Below are positions 55,446 through 64,000 of a DNA stretch of 64,000 nt, piece after piece (the stretch's first letter is position 1; the number at the start of each line of letters is the position of its first letter). The DNA comes from Clostridiales bacterium DTU089 (lineage in GTDB: Bacteria; Bacillota; Clostridia; Oscillospirales; Acutalibacteraceae). Below the pieces are notes generated by a model. It was not told where the DNA came from, made no database searches, and saw nothing but the letters and a program-made list of their open reading frames with translations. The stretch covers positions 7,236-71,235 of the forward strand of contig LFSB01000014.1 in NCBI GenBank assembly GCA_001513045.1, read 5' to 3'. Both the position numbers and the translations under genes were made by a program.

Positions 55446-56369
55446 TTATATTTTTTTACATACGAGGCAGACCCAGCCTCCGTCATCGTGACGCTCGCAG
55501 ATTTTATATCCGTCGCCCTCAAGAGCGGTGATAACCTCATCGGCGCGCAGGTCGATTATTCCGGATGCGATAAAGAGTGAAGCGTCATCCATGAACTTCA
55601 AGGCATCCGGCGCGAGGGCGATTATGGCATCCGCAACGATATTGGCAGTTATTACGGAATATTTTCCGCTCACCTTATCGGCGAGATTTCCCTGTATTAC
55701 AGTGAATTCAGGCTCGGAAAAGCCATTCTCAACACCGTTTGCCACGGCGGTTTTTACCGCAAGTGCGTCAATGTCCACCGCAACGGCTTTTGTTGCACCG
55801 AGCAAGAGCGCGGCGATGGAAAGTATACCGCTGCCGCAGCCGATGTCAAGCAGGGTGTTGCCGGGCTTTACGCATCTGTCAAGAGCCTCAAGACACAGCC
55901 GGGTGGTGTTGTGTGTACCCGTGCCGAACGCGGCGCCCGGCTCGATGTTGAGCACAGCCCTGCCGTGAGTGTCTTCAACGTTTTCCCAGAGGGGGCGAAT
56001 GAGCAACCGGTTTCCGATTTCCATAGGCTTGAAATATGCCTTCCAGCTGTTCGCCCAGTCCTCATCATTGCGCGACACGCTTTGGATTTCGTGAGCTATG
56101 CCCTCGGCTGAATATCTCTCTGAGAGAAACGCCACTGCCTCGGCGGGATTGTCCTCCGGAGAGATGTAAAGGTGAATTATTGCCTTTGTGCGCTCCTTTT
56201 TGAGCAGCTCCTCGTCAATCAGGTCAATATGCGCTATTTCAAGCGCCTGTGCTTCAAGGTCGCTGTAATCCTCAACATATATTCCGTAAGGCACTGCCAT
56301 TATGGCGATGCTTTCGGCAAGTTCGATGTCCTTGACACCGACGCTGATATTTACCTCAGTCCATTGCAT
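55446..56369 (-). CDS. prmA: Ribosomal protein L11 methyltransferase
   Basis: A 307-residue methyltransferase for lysines of ribosomal protein L11. N-terminal substrate domain (1-130; MQWTEVNISVGVKDIELAE), then LLDIGCGSGILSIAALLLGA (motif I), VAVDIDALAV and ITANIVADAI. Lies 18 bases after the DUF2804 gene, in a minus-strand run with the YhaM-like gene. Confidence 0.94.
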   Translation of the reverse strand: MQWTEVNISVGVKDIELAESIAIMAVPYGIYVEDYSDLEAQALEIAHIDLIDEELLKKERTKAIIHLYISPEDNPAEAVAFLSERYSAEGIAHEIQSVSRNDEDWANSWKAYFKPMEIGNRLLIRPLWENVEDTHGRAVLNIEPGAAFGTGTHNTTRLCLEALDRCVKPGNTLLDIGCGSGILSIAALLLGATKAVAVDIDALAVKTAVANGVENGFSEPEFTVIQGNLADKVSGKYSVITANIVADAIIALAPDALKFMDDASLFIASGIIDLRADEVITALEGDGYKICERHDDGGWVCLVCKKI

Positions 56370-56387
56370 GAGCGTTGCTGTCCTTCC

Positions 56388-57428
56388 TTAATATTTATTA
56401 TGGACATCCTCCGCAAAGCACAGCACGTCCTTGATTTCAAGCACGGTGCCGTCATCGAGCGTAGCTTTTCCGCTCATTTTGCCGAACACCTGATGCTGGT
56501 CTGTGATGATGAGCTTTACATCTATTTTTGCCGCGCGGTCAATGATGGGTACAAAATCCATCTCAAAGCGCCCGTCCGAGGAGGAGAAGGTCCACGGCTT
56601 CGTGTATTGCTTCACGCCGTTTTCCTCGGGGATGTTGAAGCTCACATCATCGAGCTTGTGGCATTTGCCGTCGTAGAAAAGAATGTTTTCGCTGGCGGCT
56701 GCCGTGTCGCCGAAGCCGTAGCCGATGTTGAAGCCGAAGCTCTTGCCGTTAAGGTCGCAGTTGCCCGAGCCCCAGTACCATGTGTTGTCATAGGTCCATA
56801 CACCGCGTCCCCAGTCAAGAGTGCCGAAGTCGGTTGCAGGGTCAAAGACGTATTCTTTGCCGTCAAAGCAGACCTTTCCGGAAGCGCGCATGCAGTTGAT
56901 TTTCTGATTGTAGTAAAAGGCGGTTTTCTTTTCCTTCCAGGGTGTCGCAATAACCATCGTGTCCATGTCGGGTTGTTCGAGGGTTATGTCCGCGGTGAGA
57001 GTTTTGCCGTCGCAGAAGTTTTTATAATCACAGGTGATATGCCGCTTGCCGCTTGAGGGGATAAAACGCATGTTCAGGCGCTTGTCCTCGTATACGGTGT
57101 TGCCCGACACGCTCGTGCAGGGCAGATGCAGCTTACCCTTGGGGAAGGCGTTGAGTATGGTTTCGGTGTGCTCCCACGGCTTTGAAAAATCAAGCAGAGT
57201 AGCACTCTGAAGTCCGATATATCCGTCGTCGGATATTGTAAATGCCACACCGAAATCCGATGAAGGGGAGAGGATAAGATAATAGTCCCATTCCTTTATA
57301 CGCAGCTTGTTCGCCTTTATGTCGCGGCGGTCATACTGCTGCACAAGAGCCTTCGACCAGCCCGGCTCACGCAGACTTCCGTCCTCTTTAAGAAGCTTCT
57401 GGATATTGGTTACTTCATGATTACGCAT
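56388..57428 (-). CDS. DUF2804 domain-containing protein
   Basis: A 346-residue protein with the DUF2804 layout: beta-rich, RIKEWDYYLILSPSSDFGVA near the start, FDGKEYVFDPATDFGTLDWGRGVW and WYWGSGNCDLNGKSFGFNIGYG in the middle (quoted in part). Related proteins resemble the lipocalin-like/hydroxyneurosporene synthase fold; function unknown. No signal peptide. Gap of 26 bases to the upstream YhaM-like gene. Confidence 0.85.
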   Translation of the reverse strand: MRNHEVTNIQKLLKEDGSLREPGWSKALVQQYDRRDIKANKLRIKEWDYYLILSPSSDFGVAFTISDDGYIGLQSATLLDFSKPWEHTETILNAFPKGKLHLPCTSVSGNTVYEDKRLNMRFIPSSGKRHITCDYKNFCDGKTLTADITLEQPDMDTMVIATPWKEKKTAFYYNQKINCMRASGKVCFDGKEYVFDPATDFGTLDWGRGVWTYDNTWYWGSGNCDLNGKSFGFNIGYGFGDTAAASENILFYDGKCHKLDDVSFNIPEENGVKQYTKPWTFSSSDGRFEMDFVPIIDRAAKIDVKLIITDQHQVFGKMSGKATLDDGTVLEIKDVLCFAEDVHNKY

Positions 57429-57454
57429 GTGTCAACTCATCCTTTCAGATTTTA

Positions 57455-58432
57455 TCAGTCAAGCTTTGCCTTGGGTGCAATCTCTTTTCTGCCGTGGTTG
57501 TATAGCTTGCGGTTGTCAAGCATTTTCTGACGTGTGCTGAATGAGAGCGGTTCGACGTTTGAAAGCGCGTCCGCCATCTCGTAGATGCGTGCGTCAAGCA
57601 TGTCGAGCTGTGAGAGTATTTCCGCTTCGGGGAACATCGGATATACGGCTGCACCGTATTCGGGTACACCGTGGTGCGAGAGCAGCATGTGTTCAACGAG
57701 TCTGCGGGTTTCATCGGGTATTCCGAGTTGCTTTCCGGTTTCCTCAACGAACATGGCTCCGCGCACGATATGGCCTATCAGCTCGCCGTCCGTGGTGTAG
57801 GAGTCGGCAAGTCCGGTGTCGTTGACATTAAATTCAACAGTCTTGGCGAGGTCGTGAAGGATAACGCCCGAAAGCAGCAGGTCCGAATCTATAAACGGAT
57901 AAACCTGTGCAATCGGCTTTGCAAGGCGCACAATTGAAAGCGTATGATAAAGCAGGCCGCCCCTCATTGCGTGGTGCAGCTTGTATGCCGCGGGGAAGGT
58001 CAGCAGCCTTTCTCTGTTGTTTTCAAGCATGGTTGTTACGAGCGAGCGCAGGTCTGAGTCCCTGAAATCCTCCGCAACCGACATCAGCTGGAGGAACATG
58101 AAATCCGCGTCATAATCCGCACTTTTCACATAGTCCTCTATTTTTACTCCGTCGGACTCGGCAACAGGTCTTATACGGGATACGGAGAGCTGGTCGTTGC
58201 CGTTGAACTGTGAGAGTGTGCCGCGCACTTTTACAAGGGAGTTTATAGCAGGCAAAGGCTGAATGTCCTCCTTGAAATCCCAGAGCTTGGCAACTATTTC
58301 CCCGCTCAGGTCGGAGAGCAGCATGTCGAGATATACCGAGCCGTTTTTGGCTGTTTTTCTGTCGCACTGGCGCACAACGGCAAAGCCCTCAAGGGCGCCG
58401 CTCTTATCGCATTTTGAAAAATTCATATTCAT
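57455..58432 (-). CDS. YhaM-like 3'-5' exoribonuclease (OB-HD)
   Basis: A 325-residue protein with an N-terminal OB fold (about 15-90; TAKNGSVYLDMLLSDLSGEIVAKLWDF, shown in part) and an HD domain: HHAMRGGLLYHTLSI, ILHDLAKT (the HD pair), HIVRGA and LSHHG. This is the arrangement of Bacillus YhaM/CBF1 exonucleases. ATG 58432 and ATG 58426 are both possible; the ribosome site CAGGT suits 58426. First gene of the run yhaM-DUF2804-prmA. Confidence 0.9.
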   Translation of the reverse strand: MNMNFSKCDKSGALEGFAVVRQCDRKTAKNGSVYLDMLLSDLSGEIVAKLWDFKEDIQPLPAINSLVKVRGTLSQFNGNDQLSVSRIRPVAESDGVKIEDYVKSADYDADFMFLQLMSVAEDFRDSDLRSLVTTMLENNRERLLTFPAAYKLHHAMRGGLLYHTLSIVRLAKPIAQVYPFIDSDLLLSGVILHDLAKTVEFNVNDTGLADSYTTDGELIGHIVRGAMFVEETGKQLGIPDETRRLVEHMLLSHHGVPEYGAAVYPMFPEAEILSQLDMLDARIYEMADALSNVEPLSFSTRQKMLDNRKLYNHGRKEIAPKAKLD

Positions 58433-58462
58433 TACCTGCTTGTTTCAATATAATATCACTTT

Positions 58463-58491
58463 ATTTTACCACAAAAGTAATCTGTACGCAA
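58463..58491 (-). promoter_or_regulatory. Promoter of the YhaM-like operon
   Basis: On the minus strand TTGCGT (58491-58486), 17 bases, TAAAAT (58468-58463), 31 bases before the start. Confidence 0.7.
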
Positions 58492-58508
58492 GGTTTAGAC
58501 ACAAAAAG

Positions 58509-58539
58509 ATTGCCGCGGACACAAAGCGTCCGCGGCAAT
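58509..58539 (-). terminator. Terminator of the lipase-like pair
   Basis: A perfect 12-bp stem ATTGCCGCGGAC / GTCCGCGGCAAT (58509-58520 with 58528-58539), 13 bases after the stop of the 58552 gene; T's follow on the minus strand. Confidence 0.88.
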
Positions 58540-58551
58540 AAAAGCTGATTA

Positions 58552-60495
58552 TTATTTCTTCTTTGAGTACTTCCAGAATTCGCCGTCCATATAATCGGAG
58601 AAGCCGATGGGACCGTAGTATTTATACAGCGCATCGTTCGCCGCCTTGAAGAACATAAGGGCGTATTCCTCTGTGTTGTCATCGGACTGAGAGGGGTCGG
58701 GGCGGGTCCACTTTCCGGAGGCATAAAGGCATTCGTAAAGCTCCGCCTTAATGGCTTCGACTTCATCGGTGGGAATGTTGCCGTACTCCACCATGTGGTA
58801 TGCCTTTGCGAGGGCGGCGTTGGTGTCGGCGATAAGCTGAGCGTCATAAGTTCCGGGCGCTGCAGCCTCCTCGGAGAGGATACTTTCGGCAAGCGGAATA
58901 TCGCTGTTGATAAAGCCGCGTGTGTTTCTCGCATACATGAACTGGGGATATCTTTCGTCTGAGTAAACATCCGTTATGGCATCGTCAACGAGAAGATCTA
59001 TTGCCAGATACATTATGATATTGTTTTTTGCAGTGGATTCATGGTTCTGGCTGTAGAAGTACCATGAGGTTTCTGGAAGAATGCTTGTGGAGGCGTCAAG
59101 TGAGCCGTCCGGAGAGATGTGGTCATGTGCGGGATTTGTGCAGTTGAAGACCGCGCCCGCCTTGTAATCGGAGGTGCTCAGTGTGGAGCCGACAAGGCTT
59201 GTTGTGGCACCGGCGGAGGTGGAGTCAACATGAATAATTCCGTCTGCGTTATAGTCATCCCAGGATGCTGCGATGGAGTACATAGGAACGCCGTAATCAA
59301 CAACGTCAAATATCTCCACACCGGCATCCCTGAGCGCAAGAATGTTGGCGTCGCTTTCAAGCTGTGCCTGATAGTAATCGCCTGTACGCTCCTTGAGATA
59401 TGCGTGGTCCTCATCGCTCAGCCACATGTCGGCAAGCGCGGGATAATCCTCACTTGCAACAAGCGCCCACATGCTCGGACAGTTTGCAAGAACATCGGTG
59501 ACGAGCTTACGGTTGACCTTGTCAAGCGTGTCGGCAAGCACCTGCTTGGGCAGAAGGCGTATAGCCATGTTGATTACATAAGCGAGATAGTCATCGGGCA
59601 TGAGCGAGGGGATAAGTCCGCTGTAAAGCATTTCATCCTCAGTGCTCAGATTTAAACCGTAGACATCGCTGACTATTTTTGAACCGTCGAGAGCGGGTAC
59701 GATAAAGACAATCCTGTTCAGGTCATCCTTGAGCTCCTCAGCGTAAAGATAGAGCAGTGCGTTGGCAATCGTGCCGCCTAGGCTTATGGGCACAATATTT
59801 ACCTTGTCGTGACCTGTCTGAGCTTTGACCATCTGGATGTAGGCGTAAAGCTCCTCGGCTATTCCGAGGGTATCGCCGAAGCTGTTGTATGCGAAGTAAT
59901 AGAGGTGGTCCGCACCGACCTCGTTCACATAACCGTCGAGAGGTATGGTCTTGAGGATGTACGCTCTTTCCTCCTCGGTGCACTCGGCAACACTCTTATA
60001 GTACTTTTCGACTACAATATTGTTAACGGGAAGTCCGTCAAGACCGCATGCGTTTACGGAGAGGGCATCGGCCGCAGTCTGGGCTACAATATCTGAAAAG
60101 CCGTTGTCCTGCTGCGTCGCTATTGCAGTTACAAGAGGAGCGGCAATCTTGTCAACAACCTCATCAACATTGACATAGAGAGGCCATCCGGTTACGACAT
60201 CGCCGTTTTCATTCTTGACTTTGTTTCCGAAGGCGTCACACAGATAGGTGTTCGACTGGCCTATACCGGGAACAACAATTGTGGGGCAGTGCTCGCAATC
60301 CTCACCGCAGTCGGATTTTTTGCCTTCGGCGGCAATCGAGTCAAGCTCTTCAACGCATTCCTCCCAGGTTTTGTAGGTGGTTACCGAGCCCTTGTCCTTG
60401 TCATAATCATTGGTGAACACGCCGAAGGTGTTCAGCAGCGTCATGAGAAGAGTCATGAGGAGCGCTACATACTTGGATACATTTGCGTAAGACAT
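58552..60495 (-). CDS. Lipase-like alpha/beta hydrolase (HISPD family, member B)
   Basis: A 647-residue exported or anchored protein: hydrophobic segment about 8-27, then CEHCPTIVVPGIGQS (about 67-81). The nucleophile is Ser238 in TGHDKVNIVPISLGG; HDHISPDGSLDASTSILP near residue 460 holds a probable catalytic His. The C-terminal 120 residues (AESILSEEAAAPGTYD onward) form a helical extension not found in member A. Very like the upstream member C, from which it is separated by 24 bases; a tandem duplication. GGGAGG lies nine bases before the ATG. Lipid or ester substrate unknown. Confidence 0.78.
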   Translation of the reverse strand: MSYANVSKYVALLMTLLMTLLNTFGVFTNDYDKDKGSVTTYKTWEECVEELDSIAAEGKKSDCGEDCEHCPTIVVPGIGQSNTYLCDAFGNKVKNENGDVVTGWPLYVNVDEVVDKIAAPLVTAIATQQDNGFSDIVAQTAADALSVNACGLDGLPVNNIVVEKYYKSVAECTEEERAYILKTIPLDGYVNEVGADHLYYFAYNSFGDTLGIAEELYAYIQMVKAQTGHDKVNIVPISLGGTIANALLYLYAEELKDDLNRIVFIVPALDGSKIVSDVYGLNLSTEDEMLYSGLIPSLMPDDYLAYVINMAIRLLPKQVLADTLDKVNRKLVTDVLANCPSMWALVASEDYPALADMWLSDEDHAYLKERTGDYYQAQLESDANILALRDAGVEIFDVVDYGVPMYSIAASWDDYNADGIIHVDSTSAGATTSLVGSTLSTSDYKAGAVFNCTNPAHDHISPDGSLDASTSILPETSWYFYSQNHESTAKNNIIMYLAIDLLVDDAITDVYSDERYPQFMYARNTRGFINSDIPLAESILSEEAAAPGTYDAQLIADTNAALAKAYHMVEYGNIPTDEVEAIKAELYECLYASGKWTRPDPSQSDDNTEEYALMFFKAANDALYKYYGPIGFSDYMDGEFWKYSKKK

Positions 60496-60519
60496 AACTT
60501 TTACCTCCCAAAAAAATTT

Positions 60520-62079
60520 TTATTTTATAGCTTCTTGAGGTTTTGCGGAGTCGAGAGCCGCAGCGAGCCTTTCTGTGGCGTTTTGCGCAAGCGAGTTGTC
60601 CTCGACTATTGTATATGAAAACAGCTTCTCACATTCCGAAACAGCATCGCAAAGCTCTTTTTTCACAGCCTCCGGAAGACCGGACACGTCAAGCTCGCGG
60701 GCTTGCGGGAGAAGGTTGTATTTTATTTTGCGTATGTTTCTCGCGCCGTTGAACTGCGGGAAACGCGGGTCTGAGTATACGCTGTTGAATTTCTTGTTGG
60801 TAAGAAGCTCCCTGCATATAAGCAGTGCGACATCGTTATATGCGGTGTCATCGTGTATCTGCCCTTTAAAGAACCACACGGAATCGGGGATGAGGCTCGT
60901 TGAGGCGTCCACGGTGCGGTCGGGAGAGATGTGATTGTGTTCGGGATTGCTGCAATTGGAGTGTTCATTTTTGTAGTCTGCCGGCAAAGCTTCACCGAAG
61001 GCGGGGCTGTAAGCGCCGAGTGACGCCGATTTAAGGTCCACCACGGTGTCCGAGTTTACATCTCTTGAGCCGCAGAAGGGGATAAGCTGCCTTCCGTAAC
61101 CGCAGATGCTGAAAAATTCAACGCCTCTTTCCTGCTCGCGTTTTACGAGTGAAGCAAGGTCGGAATGTGCACGATGAAAGCGGTCGGCCTTTGCGCGCAA
61201 CGCCTCGTGCTTGCCGTCGCAAAGATATTTTGCGCGCAGGGAAGTGTATTTTTCGTGGGGCACAACAGCCCATATCTGAGGGGAGTTGCAGGCGATTACC
61301 TCAACGGCAGCCGCAACCGTTTTTTTCAGCAGAAGGTCCGCCATGCCGGACGGGAAGAATTTAAGATATGAGCAGATTTTTTCAGCGGTTCCCGAACCGA
61401 AAATGAATTCAAAAAGCTCTGCGGGATTTGAAAAATCAAGCTTACCCTCCATTAAATCGGCAACCACGGTCGAGCCGTTGACTGCGGGGACGAAATTTAC
61501 CACGCGGTTAATATCGTTTTTGTAGCCGTAAGCATCGAGATATGCCACGGCAAGCGAGCCGCCGAGGCTTACAGGCACAAGATTTACTTTGTCATGCCCT
61601 GTTTTTTCTTTTACCATTTGTATGTAGCTGTGAAGCTGCTTTGCAGTCTCGTAAACCTGGCCGAAGGAATGATATGAGAAAAAGTAAAGATGGCTTTCGC
61701 CCACCACCTCAGAGAGCTGCTCAAGCGGTACCATTTTATAAATGTATCTGCGCTCCTCAGGAGTGCATTCCGCAAGCGAGTAAGGGTAGGACACCACCCT
61801 GAGGCGGTTTTTTACAATACCCTCATTTGTGCAAGCGAGGGGGTCAAGAGCTTTTTTGATTGCTGCCGCTACAGTGTCGGTAAAGCCGTTGTCCTTGCGC
61901 GTTGCGAGCATTTTGAGCGCAGAGGGAAGGATTTCTTTCAGGAGCGCCTTTTCGTCAAGGTCAAGCGGCCATGCGCTTTTTATTCGTTTCCCTTCATCAT
62001 CGAGCAAATCGACCTTTGATTGACCGATGCCGGGCAATATTACCGTAGGACAATACCCGCACTTGCATTTTACGCCCAT
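60520..62079 (-). CDS. Lipase-like alpha/beta hydrolase (HISPD family, member C)
   Basis: A 519-residue protein starting MGVKCKCGYCPTVILPGIGQS. The nucleophile is Ser171 in TGHDKVNLVPVSLGG, and His383 lies in HNHISPDRTVDASTSLIP. It is close to member B but has no signal peptide or membrane segment: it begins right at the Cys-rich CxC-x2-C stretch. GGGAG lies before ATG 62079, so the start is well supported and the protein may be cytoplasmic, or exported by another route. First gene of the pair. Confidence 0.78.
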   Translation of the reverse strand: MGVKCKCGYCPTVILPGIGQSKVDLLDDEGKRIKSAWPLDLDEKALLKEILPSALKMLATRKDNGFTDTVAAAIKKALDPLACTNEGIVKNRLRVVSYPYSLAECTPEERRYIYKMVPLEQLSEVVGESHLYFFSYHSFGQVYETAKQLHSYIQMVKEKTGHDKVNLVPVSLGGSLAVAYLDAYGYKNDINRVVNFVPAVNGSTVVADLMEGKLDFSNPAELFEFIFGSGTAEKICSYLKFFPSGMADLLLKKTVAAAVEVIACNSPQIWAVVPHEKYTSLRAKYLCDGKHEALRAKADRFHRAHSDLASLVKREQERGVEFFSICGYGRQLIPFCGSRDVNSDTVVDLKSASLGAYSPAFGEALPADYKNEHSNCSNPEHNHISPDRTVDASTSLIPDSVWFFKGQIHDDTAYNDVALLICRELLTNKKFNSVYSDPRFPQFNGARNIRKIKYNLLPQARELDVSGLPEAVKKELCDAVSECEKLFSYTIVEDNSLAQNATERLAAALDSAKPQEAIK

Positions 62080-62117
62080 AATTTTTCTCCCATCCGTACA
62101 AGACTATATATAGATAA

Positions 62118-62146
62118 ATATTACCACAATATTTTTACAAATACAA
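62118..62146 (-). promoter_or_regulatory. Promoter of the lipase-like pair
   Basis: On the minus strand TTGTAT (62146-62141), 17 bases, TAATAT (62123-62118). Confidence 0.6.
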
Positions 62147-62180
62147 TACATTTTTATTTATTTTAGCAGGTGTCTTGTAA

Positions 62181-62209
62181 TTGCATTTTGGTCTGAATTG
62201 TGATACAAT
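62181..62209 (+). promoter_or_regulatory. Promoter of the diguanylate cyclase gene
   Basis: TTGCAT (62181-62186), 17 bases, TACAAT (62204-62209), 32 bases before ATG 62242. Confidence 0.65.
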
Positions 62210-62241
62210 GAGTTATAATTAAATAAAAGGGGAAGGCTTTT

Positions 62242-63351
62242 ATGGGAGAAGCCGCATATACCATTGCCATAGCAGTTGAAATGTTAATAGTGAATGCCGT
62301 GGTTACGGATTTTTGCTGTCAGCGCAAATACAGAAGGATAGTCAATCTTCTTGTATATGCTTTGGCATCGCTTCCGTTTGCTTTGGCGGCTCTTGCGATT
62401 CTTCCGCGTATCAACTACGTGGAAAACGGCAACGGCCTTTTCGCGGTTCTCGGCTTTTTCTTTGTATTTGTAACGCAGATGCTCTATAAAGACGGAATGC
62501 GCAAAACGGTTACTGTCTGGATGTTCTCATCCGTCTACACAATGATAATGTATACCGTTTCGGTTCAGCTTTCAAAGCTCATACCGCTTGAGGAATACGC
62601 GGTTTCGTTGCTCATAGTTCAGAGTATGCTTTACTGGTTCTCGATTTTCCCGCTTATTTACTGGATAAGGTCGGGGCTTATCTTCGTTCTGAAAAACACC
62701 GCCGACCGCATAAACATTTACCTGCTTCTCATAAGCTCCACCTGGTTTCTCGCCATTTTGTTCATAAATCTTTCGCTTCTGTATGAATATCTGATAATAA
62801 GAATAGTTACGCTTGCCCTGTTGCTTTTAAATGTCCTGTGGAGCTATGCGATAGTTTATTACCTTGTGCGCTCTAACAACGCTGTTGAGACAATAAAGGA
62901 TGTTGCGTATACCGATGAGCTTACAAAGCTCAATAACCGCGTCAGCCTTTTTGAAGATGTCGCAAATATGATAAGCAAGGGCGTTCCTTTTTCTCTTGTA
63001 TATATAGACCTCAACAGCTTCAAGAGCATAAACGATAAATACGGGCATCTGGTGGGCGATGAATATCTCAAGGCGTTTGCGGACAATGCGAAAAAAATTC
63101 TTGATGAGCACGGAACGCTTTACCGCGTGGCGGGAGATGAGTTTATCTGTATCGTTACGCGCGGCCACAGGGACGCTGTGTGCAGAAAGCTTGTGGAGCT
63201 TAATTTCAAGACCAAGAGCGGAATAGAATTTTTGGGCTGCGGAGCCGGTGCTTCGGTGTTCCCCAAGGATTCAAGCTCACTTGACGAGCTTATACATATA
63301 GCGGATGAAAAGATGTATCGAAACAAGAAGGAAATAAAAGGCGAAATGTGA
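62242..63351 (+). CDS. Membrane diguanylate cyclase (GGDEF domain)
   Basis: A 369-residue protein with six or more membrane helices (about 1-205) and a C-terminal GGDEF domain (about 215-365). The active loop reads AGDEF (297-301), a common active variant; the YIDLNSFKSINDKYGHLVGDEYL stretch (quoted in part) and GCGAGASVFPKD are intact. No RxxD inhibitory site is seen before the loop. It should make cyclic di-GMP, possibly for surface or pilus control; the lone pilin gene is 10 kb away. GGGG-type ribosome site before ATG. Confidence 0.9.
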   Translation: MGEAAYTIAIAVEMLIVNAVVTDFCCQRKYRRIVNLLVYALASLPFALAALAILPRINYVENGNGLFAVLGFFFVFVTQMLYKDGMRKTVTVWMFSSVYTMIMYTVSVQLSKLIPLEEYAVSLLIVQSMLYWFSIFPLIYWIRSGLIFVLKNTADRINIYLLLISSTWFLAILFINLSLLYEYLIIRIVTLALLLLNVLWSYAIVYYLVRSNNAVETIKDVAYTDELTKLNNRVSLFEDVANMISKGVPFSLVYIDLNSFKSINDKYGHLVGDEYLKAFADNAKKILDEHGTLYRVAGDEFICIVTRGHRDAVCRKLVELNFKTKSGIEFLGCGAGASVFPKDSSSLDELIHIADEKMYRNKKEIKGEM

Positions 63352-63372
63352 TTGCTGATTATAAATGATAAA

Positions 63373-63411
63373 AAAGCTCCGACCCGAACAATACGTTCGG
63401 GTCGGAGCTTT
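63373..63411. terminator. Strong hairpin after the diguanylate cyclase gene
   Basis: A perfect 17-bp stem (63373-63389 with 63395-63411). The T-run is only on the minus strand, so as a plus-strand terminator it is atypical. Confidence 0.65.
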
Positions 63412-63517
63412 GGAAAGAGAAAATGAATTGAGCAATTGAATGCCTCACTTAATTACAGCTATATAATATAGGCGGAATATTGTATCAATTCAACGTAAAT
63501 GTTAAGTTTTTGTTAAC

Positions 63518-63562
63518 AAAAGAGCCGTACTTTCCTCCTTTGGAAAATACGGCTCTTTTTTA
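63518..63562. terminator. Bidirectional terminator before the amidohydrolase end
   Basis: A 12-bp stem AAAAGAGCCGTA / TACGGCTCTTTT (63518-63529 with 63548-63559) with A's and T's on both flanks. It sits next to the stop codon of the minus-strand gene. Confidence 0.8.
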
Positions 63563-64000
63563 TTCAACACCGAGTATATTTCTGAGTGTTCCGCCCAGAA
63601 TATTTTCCTTCGCCTGCTCGCTTATCGGAAGGCTTTTTATCCGTTCGATTGAGGCCTTTATATCCTGCGAGTCGTTGTAGGGGAAGTCAAGGCCGAAGAT
63701 GCTTCTGTTAGGTCCTGTTTGATAAATCACATCGAGCAGCTGCCTGTCGGTAAGCGACCATGCACCGTATTGCTCGTTGCCGTTTTCATCGATATCGACA
63801 TCAATGCTCGTCCAGCCTGCAAAAACGCGGTCAAAATCCCCGCGCTTATTGTTGTTCATTACAAGCAGTGCTTCCCTGAAAAAGCTGTAGCCTCCGATGT
63901 GCTCCATGCTGAAGCGCAGGTGAGGAAAGAGGTATGCCACCTCATCGAAAAGCAGCTGATGATAGTCGGATATTCTGTGCCAGTGAAGACCGGTATGGAA
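63560..64000 (-). CDS. Amidohydrolase family protein, 5' part beyond the window
   Basis: The open frame runs into the right end of the window, so only the C-terminal 146 residues are seen. They contain FHTGLHWHRISDYHQ, LFPHLRFSMEHIGGYSF, and the metal-region Asp in FGLDFPYND, as in COG2159-type (decarboxylase-like) amidohydrolases. A GTG at 63940 is internal, not the start. The gene ends at the TAA complementary to 63560-63562. Confidence 0.8.
   Translation of the reverse strand, partial: FHTGLHWHRISDYHQLLFDEVAYLFPHLRFSMEHIGGYSFFREALLVMNNNKRGDFDRVFAGWTSIDVDIDENGNEQYGAWSLTDRQLLDVIYQTGPNRSIFGLDFPYNDSQDIKASIERIKSLPISEQAKENILGGTLRNILGVE

Overview
The window looks like chromosomal DNA of a spore-forming clostridial Firmicute, probably an Oscillospirales/Ruminococcaceae-type gut bacterium. 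The reasons are Gram-positive Shine-Dalgarno sites (GGAGG) before most genes, Firmicute families (YunB sporulation protein, YerC/YecD, YhaM-type nuclease, YmfF/YmfH peptidase pair), two dockerin-bearing exported proteins and a GH29 fucosidase. No prophage, insertion sequence, CRISPR array or rRNA was seen. One tRNA (Ser-GGA) lies at the left edge.

Layout. 1-1465: tRNA-Ser with a duplicated 3' end, a NUDIX hydrolase and repeat-rich spacer. 1363-7978: complete phosphate operon pstSCAB-phoU-phoB-phoR plus a 57-residue DUF4177-like protein, behind a promoter with three CTTTACA direct repeats. 8084-9150: two small accessory genes. 9287-13960 (minus): a metallophosphoesterase/esterase pair, guaB and a YebC-family regulator. 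14106-21404: one 2432-residue cyclic beta-glucan synthase-like protein (GT84 plus GH94). 21477-25941: ymfF-ymfH-lgt-folD. 25987-29511: a ketodeoxygluconate-type sugar acid pathway (TIM-barrel isomerase, mannonate oxidoreductase-like SDR, KDG kinase, KDPG aldolase). 29544-34086: zinc-ribbon membrane protein, exported metallophosphoesterase, then an overlapping PI-PLC / HAD / Gfo-Idh operon.

34171-38721 (minus): two exported dockerin proteins, one with three near-identical 213-bp tandem repeats. 39052-40748: sugar isomerase plus exported propeller-like protein. 40832-42858 (minus): GH29 fucosidase and YunB. 42957-45958: small membrane protein and a CotH-kinase lipoprotein. 46274-48800 (minus): phosphohexomutase, methyltransferase, YerC. 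48953-51433: secreted lipase-like hydrolase and RluA pseudouridine synthase. 51757-52209: a lone type IV pilin-like gene behind two candidate promoters and a long structured leader. 52261-58432 (minus): feoA, secA, prmA, DUF2804, YhaM-like nuclease. 58552-62079 (minus): two tandem lipase-like paralogues related to the one at 48953. 62242-63351: membrane diguanylate cyclase. 63560-64000 (minus): amidohydrolase cut by the window end.

How they work together: phosphate uptake and its sensor-regulator are one unit. Several separate phosphoesterases (two calcineurin-like enzymes, PI-PLC, HAD) suggest investment in organic phosphate. The fucosidase, sugar-acid pathway, isomerases and dockerin proteins suggest use of plant or host glycans. 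The most unusual items are the three-member HISPD-motif lipase-like family, the dockerin proteins with recently homogenised repeats, the giant glucan synthase and the pilin leader. None could be tested by database search here; family names rest on motifs read from the translated sequence.
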